Position numbers and translations under genes: made by a program
From: Candidatus Poseidonia sp.
GTDB taxonomy: Archaea > Thermoplasmatota > Poseidoniia > Poseidoniales > Poseidoniaceae
NCBI GenBank assembly: GCA_030827475.1
Contig: JAUREJ010000019.1
Span: 1 to 36,515, forward strand
Reading direction: 5' to 3'
Length of the DNA: 36,515 nt
The notes under the pieces: model-generated
Databases searched by the model: none
The model's input: only the letters and a program-made list of their open reading frames with translations
What the model was told of the DNA's origin: nothing
Shown here: one piece after another, positions 16,680 through 26,012 of the stretch
Numbering within the stretch: the stretch's first letter is position 1
Layout: the number at the start of each line of letters is the position of its first letter

Positions 16680-19600
16680 TCAGAGGTTGAAGGAGGTGGA
16701 ACACACCGGGCAGGTCGTGCGCTTGAGCATCAAATCCTTCACGCCAAAGGCAGCGTTGCAAGACGGACATCTGACTTCACGCTTCAAATCGGGGAGAGGG
16801 AGTTGCGGCGGGGGCAAGGTGAGGTCAAGCGCAGGAAGCGGTTGTGGCATCGGCAGCGGAAGGGGCGGCAAAGCGCCTTGGAGGGCCGATGCCATTTCTT
16901 GCATTTCGCGCTGTTGCTTTCGCTTCATGCGTCGCTCCAGCCTTGCGTTGCCTTCACCTTCCTCAACTTTCTTTTCCAAACTGGAGGCGAGCGTGTGTTC
17001 TTCCTCCTCTTCCAACACGGCCACGGGGCCATGGTGAACGATCAAATCTTCATCGTCGACCGTGAGCAGGGGGCCGTGATCGTCTTCAGGGGTGATCATC
17101 AATTCCACGGCATCACTTTCCTCCGCCAGTTGTGCTTCGAGGTCCTCGAGGTCGGAATGTGAACGGCGAACCAACACCACCACGGCACCGAGGAAACCGA
17201 CCAAGAGCAAGAAAGAGAGTCCGAGAATGCGGAGTTTCATTTCGTTGGAACTTCCGGGAAGATATTCAAACAGGGTGTCAAGGTAGCCTGGGGCAGCCAC
17301 CCCGCTTGACGAACCGCTCAAGGAAACCACCTTGGTCAACCCGTAACTTCCTCCAGGCGTGACGGTGGCGACGAGGGTGTCGTCTTCCATCGAACCGATG
17401 CCGAAGATGTAGCCCTCGAACAACATGTTGGAGAGGCCTGAGAGCGGCTGGCCTTCTGCGTCGGCCACCAGACCCATACGTGTAACTGGGCCGTAAACGT
17501 TGATTTCGTCGTGGAAGAGGTACACGCCTTCATCGCGAAGTGCGAGATTGATGGCGGTCACGCCGGGGGCGTTGGAACGGTGGATGACATCGTTGGACCA
17601 GACCGAATTCGAGGTGGTCGTCACGACGTTTGCCGTTCGGCCTTGTCCCTCAATCCATGCAGCGACCAGTCGGTCTTCTTCATCTTCCACCAGCACTTCA
17701 AGTTGGGGGAATTTCGCCTCGTCACCGATGGAATACTGGAAACTCCAAGCGGCGGATGTGAGCGGCCCATGCGTGTACATCAAACCCGCTCGTTCGATAC
17801 CCGTCACGTCGTCTCGGTATTCCTGATAGATGATGTGAAGGTGTTCTTCGCCCAGCCCAACGCCGAGGGGTTGAGCATCTGCTGGTCGGATATCAATGTC
17901 GGACAGGACGTTAACTGGGTTGCTCCACGAGTTTCCCTTATCGGGCGTCGCTGAGGAAATCACAAACAGGGAGGTGATGTCCTGCCACGAACCGCTTGTT
18001 GAGAGGTCACGATGATAGCCTGCGAGCACCATCGTCCCATCGTATTGGTCAAACGTGAACCCGTAATAAGCGCCCTCGGAGAGTTTGATCGGCGGCATAT
18101 GGTAGTGCTTGGGCGTGGTTTTTCCACCCGCAGATACCGAGGTCATTGCGATGTCCGTGAGAATGTAACCCTCTGCACTCAGGGAGCGTCGCGTCCACGC
18201 AACCTGGACAAGCCCGTCGTCGCGCTGATAGGTTGCCAAATCGCCGCCCCAAGCTTCGTCAAGCAACACACTGCCGGGCATGGAAAGCGTGGAGGTTACG
18301 GTGCGAACATGAAGTTCGCCGTCCACCGTGGTGAAGAGCAGCGCGCCGTTTTCAAGCCCGACGAAATCCACCGGCACCTCGCCTGTGGCCAAGGATACGC
18401 TGACCTTCGAACCGATGTAGAGATCGCCAACGGTGACGTTGAAGCGCATCTCACTGTGAGCCAATTCAACACCCGAACCACTCAGAATCGCTCGGTACGA
18501 CATGGTACCGACCTCGTTGGAAACATGAGCGAAACGAGCAAAGGAATAGCCTGAGGTGGTCGACGAACCGGGCACCAACATCACGCTCTGGTCCTCAAGA
18601 CGGTCCCAACCGATGCCTTCAGCCCAGACCTCGAGACCGACGTTGAGGTTGGTGGCATCGCCTTGGCCGAGGTTGTCCACCCGCACGGTGATGTCGTACG
18701 GTGTCCCTGGAGACGGAATCACGGGTTCGGTCCGAGCTGAGCCCGGCATGAACCGAAGCATCGGTTGAAGCGGGCGTTCTTCGATGGTGAAGGAGAAGGT
18801 GTAGATGTTGTCGCTGCGGTCCGGGTCCTCGTATTGCTGGGTGGGGTCGAGGGCGAGGGTAACGTCGTGGGTTCCGGCTTCGGTGGCCCACCAATAGAGC
18901 GTGACCTGCACGCTTTCACCTTGGTCCAGCGATGTGACCTTACCCTCCGAGGGGTACGTCGAGGAAGTGCTGCCTTCCCCTTCGAGCGTCAGATAGACCT
19001 CGTTGGCGTCAAGGTCACCGATGTTGCGCAAGCCGAACCGAACTTCAAGCACCGTACCAGCGACGGCTGAATTGACGGAAATCCCCCCATCGTAGACGCC
19101 AACGGAGCCCGCAAAGGCAAAATTGGGTGCAGCAGGAAGGTTGTCGACTTCGTAGGTTCGCTTGAGCACCTCGCTCTTCACATCGGTCGCATTCACCATC
19201 CGAATGCTGATTCGATGGGAGCCGTCCCCGACTTGGGTTGAATCCCATCGGAAGGACCAGTCTTGTGAACCCTCTTTTTGGTACGTGAGGGTGTCGCCAA
19301 CTTCCCAGTCACCGTTGTCGATTTTGTATTCAATGCGGTCGTGTTCAGTCCCTTCGGCAGTGCCTTCAAAGTCCACAAACCCGACCAACGGGGTGCCCAG
19401 GGCCGGTTCGGAAATGGAGACGCTCATCCTCGCGAAGCGAACCACCCGGAAATCAATGGCAGAAGCCTCACCGCTTTCGGTCAGGGCTCGAGCGTAAACC
19501 AGCGTGTAGGTTTCATCCGGATCAACCCAATCATCGTCGATCGTGATGTCGAAGTACCAATCTTCAACGGTTCCGTCAGCACCCAGCCAGTTGGTCAATT

Positions 19601-21536
19601 CGGTGCTCTCGCCGTCGTCGTAAAATTGCTCAAACTTGACCTGAACCTCGACGTAGTTTTCCTCACCGGTATCGGTTGAACCTTCCACGGAAAGCGTGTT
19701 GCCTGCAAGGTGGAGGGTTTGATTGACGGGCGCGGACATGGAGACATCGTTTCCGAGGCCGTCACCGCCGGGTGGCGGGTCCACGACCACATCGCCGTTG
19801 TCTTCAAGAGGCGTGCATGAGCGACCAAGAACCCGATCCACGGCGCAGGAAGCATCGACAAGACCGAAGCCCCATTTGTCGTTCCACCGGTCCGAGACGC
19901 CAGGTTCGCTGGGCGTGCCTCGTGCTTCGGAAGAATTGCGAAGGATGTTCCTGATGGCCTCAGGGTCGAGCGTGTCGTCGGCCTGCAGCATCAAAGCCAC
20001 CACGCCGGAAACCACCGGTGTGGCCATGCTCGTCCCGTCCTTTGAATCGTATTCGTTGTCGGCAAGGGGTCGCTCGGGTTGACCGGGGAACGACGGTCCT
20101 GTGGCTGCCGTTGCGGAGATGATGGCGGTCCCGAATCCAGTCAAATCCGGCTTTAGTTCATCCCATTCATCATCGTCGCCGTCGTCAAGACGCGGTCCAA
20201 AGTTGGAGTATGATGCGATGACGTCGTTGGTTCGATTGACCGTGTTGCGGTCGTTGGCCGATGCGATGGAGATGGCGCCGTCTGCACTGGCGGGAGAAGG
20301 CACTCGCTTGCTCCCGTCGTTGCCCATGGCGACCACGCAGACGATGCCGGCATCCCGTGCATCGTTGACGAGGCGGGCCTCGGCTCCCGACCCGTTGTCC
20401 CCTTCGTCGTTGGGGTTCAGGGGCGAACTGACGGAACCGAAGGACATGGAGGCCACGTCAATGCCTCGGCTGGATTCGTTGTTGCCCCAATCGGTGTTTC
20501 GGTTGTTGATCATCCACTGAATGCCGTTCAGCGAGGCTTGCGAATTTGTGCCTCCCGAATCGGTGAGGACCTTGATGTCGACCAAATAGGCGCCCATGCC
20601 GGTTCCGGTGTGGATACGTTGGGAGCCCCCGGTCCCGAGAGCCGTGGCGGCGACGTGGGTCCCGTGCCCTTGTCCGTCGTCGGGGTCCACCGTCCCGTCG
20701 GGATTTGATGCTGTGGAGGTTGCGTCAAAACCAGCCACCCACTTTTGGTCGGTATAACTTGTCGGATCGCTGTCCGGCTCGTCGTCGATGTCGTCAAAGT
20801 CGTTGAGCGCTCGATGCTCGTTGTCCACGCCGGTGTCAAGAACCGCTATGACCACGCCTTCGCCGGTGTAACCGCGCTCGTAGGCGCTGGCTGAATAGAC
20901 ATCTGAGGGCATGGCTCTCGCAGCTTCAGACGCCACGCCGTTAAACGGCACCATGACGTTCTGCATTTCGACCACCACCACGCCGGGAAGGTGGTACACA
21001 TCCAAAAGAGCGCTCACGGGCACCTTGTCGAGCACGACCGAGTCAATGGAATCCATGACTTGGAACCAGGCCCCGCCGGCTTCCCCCACCCATCCGTGCG
21101 CGTCGAGCGTGGCGACCAAGCTGTTGACTTCGTCATCGTTGGGCGCCCAAGCATAATCCACCACGATGGCGACGGTTTTACGACCGTCAGGCCCGATGAT
21201 GGCGGTCGGCGAGATGGATTCCTGGCCGTCGAGCACCCGCTGAAGTCGGTCATCCATGCCGTTCCAGTCCAAATCAGGGCCGTAGGAAAGCCACCACATG
21301 TCGGGTTCAGCGGAAACCCGGTCGCCTCGGTCAAGGAGGCGGAACGGTCGTTCACACAGGTTTTCACCGCACATCAACGGCGGCAGGCCGTCCACAAGAA
21401 GAGGCGCTCCGTGCGTGGGGGCTTCCTCGGCGGGGGGGGTGTTGGAGAGGCCGGCGGCACTGACATCGGCAACCAGCAACAACAACGAGAACAGAACAGC
21501 AGCGAGGGTGAAGGATGGAGTGGCTTCGCTGCGCAT
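16680..21536 (-). CDS. Giant subtilisin-like (S8) surface protease with CARDB domains, membrane helix and cytoplasmic zinc ribbon
   Basis: The protein is about 1618 aa from ATG 21536, which opens a clear signal peptide (MRSEATPSFTLAAVLFSLLL). The peptidase S8 domain follows an N-terminal pro-region: catalytic Asp in VIAVLDTGVD (residue 234), His in GQGHGTHVAA (291), oxyanion-hole Asn in VAMGND (406), Ser in DGTSMATPVVSG (503). Downstream are Ig/Fn3-like and two CARDB-like domains (GLRNIGDLDANEV; RVDNLGQGDATNLNV), then a beta-rich propeller-like region. A helix (LGLSFLLLVGFLGAVVVLV) near 1440 precedes a tail of about 158 residues that is acidic, then basic/coiled, then Pro-rich, ending in a zinc ribbon CPSC...CPVC. 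The frame runs 73 codons further upstream, but that part overlaps the rhomboid 3' end and lacks a signal. Likely role: extracellular protein degradation while anchored to the cell. Confidence 0.92.
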   Translation of the reverse strand: MRSEATPSFTLAAVLFSLLLLVADVSAAGLSNTPPAEEAPTHGAPLLVDGLPPLMCGENLCERPFRLLDRGDRVSAEPDMWWLSYGPDLDWNGMDDRLQRVLDGQESISPTAIIGPDGRKTVAIVVDYAWAPNDDEVNSLVATLDAHGWVGEAGGAWFQVMDSIDSVVLDKVPVSALLDVYHLPGVVVVEMQNVMVPFNGVASEAARAMPSDVYSASAYERGYTGEGVVIAVLDTGVDNEHRALNDFDDIDDEPDSDPTSYTDQKWVAGFDATSTASNPDGTVDPDDGQGHGTHVAATALGTGGSQRIHTGTGMGAYLVDIKVLTDSGGTNSQASLNGIQWMINNRNTDWGNNESSRGIDVASMSFGSVSSPLNPNDEGDNGSGAEARLVNDARDAGIVCVVAMGNDGSKRVPSPASADGAISIASANDRNTVNRTNDVIASYSNFGPRLDDGDDDEWDELKPDLTGFGTAIISATAATGPSFPGQPERPLADNEYDSKDGTSMATPVVSGVVALMLQADDTLDPEAIRNILRNSSEARGTPSEPGVSDRWNDKWGFGLVDASCAVDRVLGRSCTPLEDNGDVVVDPPPGGDGLGNDVSMSAPVNQTLHLAGNTLSVEGSTDTGEENYVEVQVKFEQFYDDGESTELTNWLGADGTVEDWYFDITIDDDWVDPDETYTLVYARALTESGEASAIDFRVVRFARMSVSISEPALGTPLVGFVDFEGTAEGTEHDRIEYKIDNGDWEVGDTLTYQKEGSQDWSFRWDSTQVGDGSHRISIRMVNATDVKSEVLKRTYEVDNLPAAPNFAFAGSVGVYDGGISVNSAVAGTVLEVRFGLRNIGDLDANEVYLTLEGEGSTSSTYPSEGKVTSLDQGESVQVTLYWWATEAGTHDVTLALDPTQQYEDPDRSDNIYTFSFTIEERPLQPMLRFMPGSARTEPVIPSPGTPYDITVRVDNLGQGDATNLNVGLEVWAEGIGWDRLEDQSVMLVPGSSTTSGYSFARFAHVSNEVGTMSYRAILSGSGVELAHSEMRFNVTVGDLYIGSKVSVSLATGEVPVDFVGLENGALLFTTVDGELHVRTVTSTLSMPGSVLLDEAWGGDLATYQRDDGLVQVAWTRRSLSAEGYILTDIAMTSVSAGGKTTPKHYHMPPIKLSEGAYYGFTFDQYDGTMVLAGYHRDLSTSGSWQDITSLFVISSATPDKGNSWSNPVNVLSDIDIRPADAQPLGVGLGEEHLHIIYQEYRDDVTGIERAGLMYTHGPLTSAAWSFQYSIGDEAKFPQLEVLVEDEEDRLVAAWIEGQGRTANVVTTTSNSVWSNDVIHRSNAPGVTAINLALRDEGVYLFHDEINVYGPVTRMGLVADAEGQPLSGLSNMLFEGYIFGIGSMEDDTLVATVTPGGSYGLTKVVSLSGSSSGVAAPGYLDTLFEYLPGSSNEMKLRILGLSFLLLVGFLGAVVVLVRRSHSDLEDLEAQLAEESDAVELMITPEDDHGPLLTVDDEDLIVHHGPVAVLEEEEEHTLASSLEKKVEEGEGNARLERRMKRKQQREMQEMASALQGALPPLPLPMPQPLPALDLTLPPPQLPLPDLKREVRCPSCNAAFGVKDLMLKRTTCPVCSTSFNL

Positions 21537-21619
21537 GGGCTCACCTCGCAAAATAATGGAAAGCCTGCCCACCTTTGAGTCTATCCACCGATGTATCACG
21601 CCGTGCCTTGGTTTCAACC

Positions 21620-22669
21620 TCAGGAACGGCTCGGCCATTCGAGGTGTGACGGGTCGTTGGAACACTGAAGGTGAGGCCCGCTTGAGCGCTCGACCAAACC
21701 CAACGACGCCGTGCAGGTCGGGCAGGTGCCGGCATTCGCCAAGTGCTCCATCCACGCTGCTCGGGTTTCGGGCTCGTCGCTGGCCTGCAAGAGATTTTTC
21801 AACGGCTCACGCAGATGCTTGGGGACCTCAAGTCCTCGAGCGGTCCACGGGTCTTCGATGGTCTCCATGTTGATCATGCTCGCTTTGAGGCGCCGACGCT
21901 GTGCGGCATGCGCATCACCTTGGCTGGGTCCACCGTCGACCACACCGAGTTCGACCGGGCCGCCTTTTGCAACCCAAGGCAAACAAGCATAGGCCGCGAT
22001 GAAGCCACCGATATGGGCCATGTGAGCGATCCCGCTGGAAACACCCGATTCCATGGTGGCCAGTGCCCGAACGAGTTCCAAACCGAAATAGAGCAAGGCG
22101 ATGAGGACGACGGGCCACGGGCGAATGAGCAAAAGGGGAAACGGGATTTCATCCCTCGGCCAGCCGGCGAGGTAGGCTCCCAGCAACCCAAAGGCGGCTC
22201 CTGAAGCGCCCAAGGCCGGTCGCCACGAGTCGGCGTTGAACGCCACCCAGCCCAAAGAACCGCCTGCCAAACCCACGACGTAAACCACGGCAAAACGGCG
22301 GCTACCGAGCCGCTGTTCGAGGGGGACGCCAACGAGCGCAAGGATGACGACGTTGCCCAAGACGTGCATCAAGTCGCCTTGGCTGTGCAGGAATCCGGCC
22401 GAGAACAAGGTGTGCCAGAACAACGGGTCGCCCGCTCGTGCGGGAACGAGAACGAAGTCGCTCCAGACCCAAAGCGTGACCACCTCCCAAGAATAGAGCA
22501 CCGACCAAAGCACCTGCACGACCGAACCGAGAAGCACGCTGACCGTGACCCCCATGGCGATGGAGGTGCCGGTCCGAACTGCATACGCAAGCGGGCCAAG
22601 GACCGCCACGACCCAAAGAACGAGCACCCCCCATTCCGCCGTCCCAAACAGTGACATGGCGAAGCCCAT
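21620..22669 (-). CDS. Rhomboid-family intramembrane serine protease with C-terminal zinc-ribbon-like tail
   Basis: A multi-pass membrane protein with the rhomboid catalytic dyad: Ser156 in GASGAAFGLLG and His219 in HMAHIGGF. The HxxxN oxyanion pair is H102 and N106 in HVLGNVVIL, and an ExRxGS-like loop (LEQRLGSRRF) is present. After the last helix (about 232) a soluble cytoplasmic extension of about 115 residues ends in CPTC...C, which looks like a zinc ribbon with only three obvious Cys (the fourth ligand may be His). Rhomboids cleave membrane-spanning substrates. The start may be ATG 22669 or 22657 (MSLFGTAEW). The subtilase gene begins 83 bases downstream on the same strand, suggesting related expression, though a functional link is inference. 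Confidence 0.9.
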   Translation of the reverse strand: MGFAMSLFGTAEWGVLVLWVVAVLGPLAYAVRTGTSIAMGVTVSVLLGSVVQVLWSVLYSWEVVTLWVWSDFVLVPARAGDPLFWHTLFSAGFLHSQGDLMHVLGNVVILALVGVPLEQRLGSRRFAVVYVVGLAGGSLGWVAFNADSWRPALGASGAAFGLLGAYLAGWPRDEIPFPLLLIRPWPVVLIALLYFGLELVRALATMESGVSSGIAHMAHIGGFIAAYACLPWVAKGGPVELGVVDGGPSQGDAHAAQRRRLKASMINMETIEDPWTARGLEVPKHLREPLKNLLQASDEPETRAAWMEHLANAGTCPTCTASLGLVERSSGPHLQCSNDPSHLEWPSRS

Positions 22670-22758
22670 ACCCCGTCATCCCCTCGGTCCTCTTTTGAGT
22701 TATGGAACGCCTTGGTTGAGACAGGAGGGTTCTTGCCCGTTGGCGGGCTCGACGAAGC

Positions 22759-23973
22759 ATGGCTGGCCTCTTGACCCTCAATGAGGTCGAGGTACGACGC
22801 GGCATGGACGTGGTGCTCCGCAATCATCACCTCACGGTGGCCGGCGGTCAATGCGTCGCACTTGTCGGTGCGAACGGTTCGGGAAAATCAACCGTTCTCG
22901 AGGCCGCTGCAGGATTGTTGCCGCTCGAGAAGGGGAGCGTTCTTCACGGAACGACGGTCATCATCGACCACGAAGGTCGACGGCGAACCGGTCCGCTCAC
23001 ACTGGGGTTGACGCTGCAAAAAAACGGGGTGCTGGGAAGCGAAGTGGTGGAAGAGCACCTGCAGATGGCCTGCTCCATGGGCGGCACCTCAACCGATGCG
23101 GCTCCTTTTCTCGCGGCCTTCAATCTCAAGCACCGGGCCAAGGACCTCGTCGCCCATCTCTCTCAGGGCCAGGTTCGAAAGATAGCGGTGCTCTCTGCAC
23201 TCCTCCCTGCATTCGCCAGTGACGAGGCTTGTCTTCTTCTCTTGGATGAACCGTCAACGGGCTTGGACGATGACGCTGTCAAGGTGCTTTGCGGATGGCT
23301 TTCTGCCCTCCGTCAGCGGGGCCACGGGTTGCTCGTCGCAACGCACGACCAACGACTCATCGAGCAGGCCACGCATCTCCACGACCTCGCAAGAGGAGCC
23401 ACCGAGCCTTGCAAGGCCCCCACGGACCACCCCGACATCACAACGCCTTCGGCTCCTTCACGGCGTTGCTCACCGGCCGCATTTGGCGTCAAAACCCACC
23501 TCCAAACCATGCTCTGGCTCAACACCAACGGCATGGCAGCTTTACTCACGCTTGGCATTTTGTTGGCCATGGGCACGTTCTACCCCGACCTTTCACCGCT
23601 CCAACAACTCGGTTTCCTGCTGGCCCCCGCCTTTGCAGCCGGCCTTTGTGGCGAACCCCTCGTTGCGGCGATGCGGGAAGAGCGAGCAGCCTCCTGGTGG
23701 ATGGCCGTTGGCGGCGGTGTTCCGCATGCCGGATGGATGCCTTTGATGATCGGAACGGTCGTGACCGCCGGCGCCTCCGTTGGCTTCGAGGAGCCGCTCA
23801 ACGGCCTTTACGTGCTCGTCGGGGCGCTGCTCTGTTTTGCTGTTTGGCACGGGGTTCGTTTCATGCAAATGGCCACTGTTCGACTTGCACGGCCTCACGC
23901 AGCGATGGTCGGCCTGCTCACACCGGTGCTCATTTTGCCCTATGCTGTCCTCATCGATTGGCTGACACGGTGA
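22759..23973 (+). CDS. ccmA: Fused CcmA-CcmB-like haem exporter ABC protein
   Basis: Residues 1-215 are an ABC ATPase of the CcmA type: Walker A GANGSGKST (37-45), signature LSQGQVRK (134-141), Walker B LLLLDEP (159-165) and switch His196 in VATHDQ. A linker (about 216-250) joins a hydrophobic C-terminal domain (about 256-404) with roughly four to five membrane helices. Its AMREERAASWWMAVGGG segment resembles the CcmB cytoplasmic loop. CcmA and CcmB are normally separate and CcmB is about 220 aa, so this is a fusion with a shortened membrane part. The pair is thought to drive release of holo-CcmE during cytochrome c maturation. CcmC and a CcmD-like gene follow directly. CcmE, CcmF and CcmH are not in the window. 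The ATPase call is firm; the CcmB assignment rests largely on context. Confidence 0.82.
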   Translation: MAGLLTLNEVEVRRGMDVVLRNHHLTVAGGQCVALVGANGSGKSTVLEAAAGLLPLEKGSVLHGTTVIIDHEGRRRTGPLTLGLTLQKNGVLGSEVVEEHLQMACSMGGTSTDAAPFLAAFNLKHRAKDLVAHLSQGQVRKIAVLSALLPAFASDEACLLLLDEPSTGLDDDAVKVLCGWLSALRQRGHGLLVATHDQRLIEQATHLHDLARGATEPCKAPTDHPDITTPSAPSRRCSPAAFGVKTHLQTMLWLNTNGMAALLTLGILLAMGTFYPDLSPLQQLGFLLAPAFAAGLCGEPLVAAMREERAASWWMAVGGGVPHAGWMPLMIGTVVTAGASVGFEEPLNGLYVLVGALLCFAVWHGVRFMQMATVRLARPHAAMVGLLTPVLILPYAVLIDWLTR

Positions 23974-24012
23974 AAGCACCAACTTCAAGGAGGAGGTTTT
24001 AGACCCAAGGCC

Positions 24013-24708
24013 ATGAAGATGGCGAGCGCCGTGTTGTTCGCCGGATTCGGCGGCATTGGGGCATCCATGTTGCTCGCTCTGCTCTGGGCACCGAGCGTGT
24101 CCATCGACGCCTTTGAATCCCCAGCCGCACAACGCATCTTCTACTGGCACGTACCGGCTGCCTGGGCGGCATTCATCGCCTTTGGAGCTCTCTTCATCGG
24201 GTCAGGCGGATGGTTGTTCAAACGTTCAGAGCGCATGTGGCGGCTTCACGTGGCCGGTTCAGAAGCCGGTCTAGCGACGGGCCTGATGACCGTATGGTCG
24301 GGTTGTGTTTGGGGCGCTGCAGAATGGGGCACGCCGTGGGATTGGACCGACGTTCGCTTGAACACCTTTGGCCTGCTCACCCTGCTGGCCGTCTATGTGG
24401 TCTTGGGGCGAAACAGCCAACCCGATGGTGTGGAAACCCGGGACACCTTTGCCGCCTTCGGCCTCTACGGCTTCGTGTTGGTACCGCTCACCTACATCGC
24501 CACCCGCATTTGGACGATTCGTCACCCAGGCCCCGTGGTAGGGACCGACGACGGTGGCTCCATCAACAGCGAAATGGGGCTCGTCTTGTTCTTCTCCGCC
24601 ATCTCGTTCACCGTCCTGATCGTCGGCCACATGATGGCTTCCATGCGCCTCACGGACTTGGAGCAAAAACTTGAGCGGCTCCAATCTCAAACGGATAAGG
24701 TGGTCTGA
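24013..24708 (+). CDS. ccmC: Cytochrome c maturation haem-handling protein CcmC
   Basis: A 231-aa polytopic protein of the CcmC/CcsA haem-handling family, which presents haem to CcmE. The tryptophan-rich haem motif is seen as EWGTPWDWTDVRLN, matching WGxxWxWDxRL. Conserved haem-ligand histidines are present before it (YWHVPAAW) and near the C-terminus (IVGHMMAS). Six membrane helices fit the length. A purine-rich AAGGAGGAGG at 23987-23996 lies 16 bases before the ATG, farther than a normal ribosome binding site. The stop codon TGA abuts the ATG of the CcmD-like gene. Confidence 0.92.
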   Translation: MKMASAVLFAGFGGIGASMLLALLWAPSVSIDAFESPAAQRIFYWHVPAAWAAFIAFGALFIGSGGWLFKRSERMWRLHVAGSEAGLATGLMTVWSGCVWGAAEWGTPWDWTDVRLNTFGLLTLLAVYVVLGRNSQPDGVETRDTFAAFGLYGFVLVPLTYIATRIWTIRHPGPVVGTDDGGSINSEMGLVLFFSAISFTVLIVGHMMASMRLTDLEQKLERLQSQTDKVV

Positions 24709-24888
24709 ATGGAAGGCATGGGTTACTTGGCCGTTGCCTATTTTGGCATGTTGATGGCCATTGCCCTGTGGACCTACACCGTCGTACGTCGGTCCCAACG
24801 TCTTGAAGACCGGCTTGCCGCTCTCGAATCCGTCAGCACGCCGGCCTCCTCTCAAGAGGTACAAAACGACATGTCAGGAGAGCTTTGA
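24709..24888 (+). CDS. ccmD: CcmD-like small membrane protein
   Basis: The 59-aa protein starts MEGMGYLAVAYFGMLMAIAL directly after the ccmC stop. It has one membrane helix (about residues 6-25), a basic Arg-Arg stop-transfer and a coiled, charged C-terminal tail (RLEDRLAALES). This architecture and the position right after ccmC are typical of CcmD, a small protein that stabilises the CcmC-CcmE complex. Sequence conservation of CcmD is always low, so the call depends on context and topology. Confidence 0.7.
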   Translation: MEGMGYLAVAYFGMLMAIALWTYTVVRRSQRLEDRLAALESVSTPASSQEVQNDMSGEL

Positions 24889-24935
24889 GGCGCACACCTT
24901 CAAAGGCACCGGTCAAACACCCAAGACCGAGGCGC

Positions 24936-26012
24936 ATGTCTTCCCATCTCGGCGGTGAGTTCTGTTTGGTCTGCGGTGCAGACCCGCCGCTCTACGGCGA
25001 CCGGATGTGCGAACCTTGCCTGCGAGCAAGAACCGTTCTGGCGAAGATGCCTGAAAACGTCCCTTGGGTGCGATGCGCGCGATGCGGCATCGTGGAGATC
25101 GACGGGAAGTGGGAGGACACCACCGAAGAGAATGTGTGGGACGAACTTCTTCATCGAAACCTCGAGGTGCACGAACGCGCGGAGGACATGCAGCTCGCCA
25201 TGGAGGCGGTGAAGGTGTCCGACCGTCACACGCTGCTCCATGTTCAACTCGAGGGGGTCATCGACAACCTGTTGTTCCAAGAAGAACACACGATGCGAGC
25301 CCGAATGGCAAACGGGGTTTGTTTGACCTGCACCCGACGAGCAGGAAATTACTTTGAAGCCACGGTTCAACTTCGCTCCACCGCACGCCGTTTGAGCGAG
25401 GAAGAATTCCAAAAGTTGCGGACCACCCTTGACGATGTGCTTGAAAAATTGTCGGACGACCCGATGTTTTTCATCACCTCCGAAGGGCCGGTCACGGGGG
25501 GCTATGATGTCGTGCTCGGAAGCAAAGGCTTGGCTCGTGCTTGGGGCCGTCATCTGGTCACCGAATACGGCGGAATGGTCGTTGAAACCAACTCCACCGT
25601 TGGCCGAAAGGACGGCGTTGATGTGACGCGCCTCACGTTGTTGTACCGCAAACCAGGTTACGAGATCGGCGACGTCGTTCAGTGGCGAAATCACCTTTGG
25701 CGACCTTCGGCATGGGCAAAAGACGGCGCCATCATGGAACGCGTGGACCGTCGAGAACGAACGGGAGCGACATGGCGAGACCTTGAATCCGCCAGCGTGG
25801 TGGCGCAACGAAAAAACGCCATCGAGGTTGACTTCATCAATGAAGACAGTTCGGTTGGCGAGTTCCTCGACCCAACGACGTGGGCCATGACTTCCGTCCG
25901 CCTCCCTTACGAGCACGTCACGGGCCGGAGAGGCATTCTCATTCGCCATGATGATGCGTGGATGGCTTTGCCCCATCTTGCCGTGGATACGACCAACGAA
26001 CAGGAGGCATGA
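24936..26012 (+). CDS. nmd3: NMD3 family protein (archaeal ribosome-associated zinc protein)
   Basis: The 358-aa protein from ATG 24936 (MSSHLGGEFCLVCG) carries the NMD3 N-terminal zinc-binding region: CxxC pairs at C10/C13, C25/C28 and C47/C50, and the later GVCLTCTRRAGNYFEATVQLR block, which closely matches the eukaryotic NMD3 signature C..C.r..G.YfEA.vQlR. In eukaryotes NMD3 is the 60S nuclear-export adaptor; in archaea it is believed to act in large-subunit maturation or quality control. The reading frame is open upstream to a TTG at 24885 overlapping ccmD, but the added residues are basic and unlike the family start. Its stop overlaps the PGI/PMI start as ATGA, implying translational coupling. 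Confidence 0.88.
   Translation: MSSHLGGEFCLVCGADPPLYGDRMCEPCLRARTVLAKMPENVPWVRCARCGIVEIDGKWEDTTEENVWDELLHRNLEVHERAEDMQLAMEAVKVSDRHTLLHVQLEGVIDNLLFQEEHTMRARMANGVCLTCTRRAGNYFEATVQLRSTARRLSEEEFQKLRTTLDDVLEKLSDDPMFFITSEGPVTGGYDVVLGSKGLARAWGRHLVTEYGGMVVETNSTVGRKDGVDVTRLTLLYRKPGYEIGDVVQWRNHLWRPSAWAKDGAIMERVDRRERTGATWRDLESASVVAQRKNAIEVDFINEDSSVGEFLDPTTWAMTSVRLPYEHVTGRRGILIRHDDAWMALPHLAVDTTNEQEA

Noticed and set aside
21537-21755. 73-codon upstream extension of the subtilase
   Set aside because: It overlaps the rhomboid 3' end, lacks a signal peptide and would bury the clear signal peptide starting at 21536.
24900-25976. 358-codon minus-strand frame opposite nmd3
   Set aside because: Antisense to NMD3, whose zinc pairs and conserved block are clear.
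26002-26007. AGGAGG just before the PGI/PMI start
   Set aside because: Only one base separates it from the ATG, too close for normal Shine-Dalgarno pairing, and it codes for the NMD3 C-terminus.
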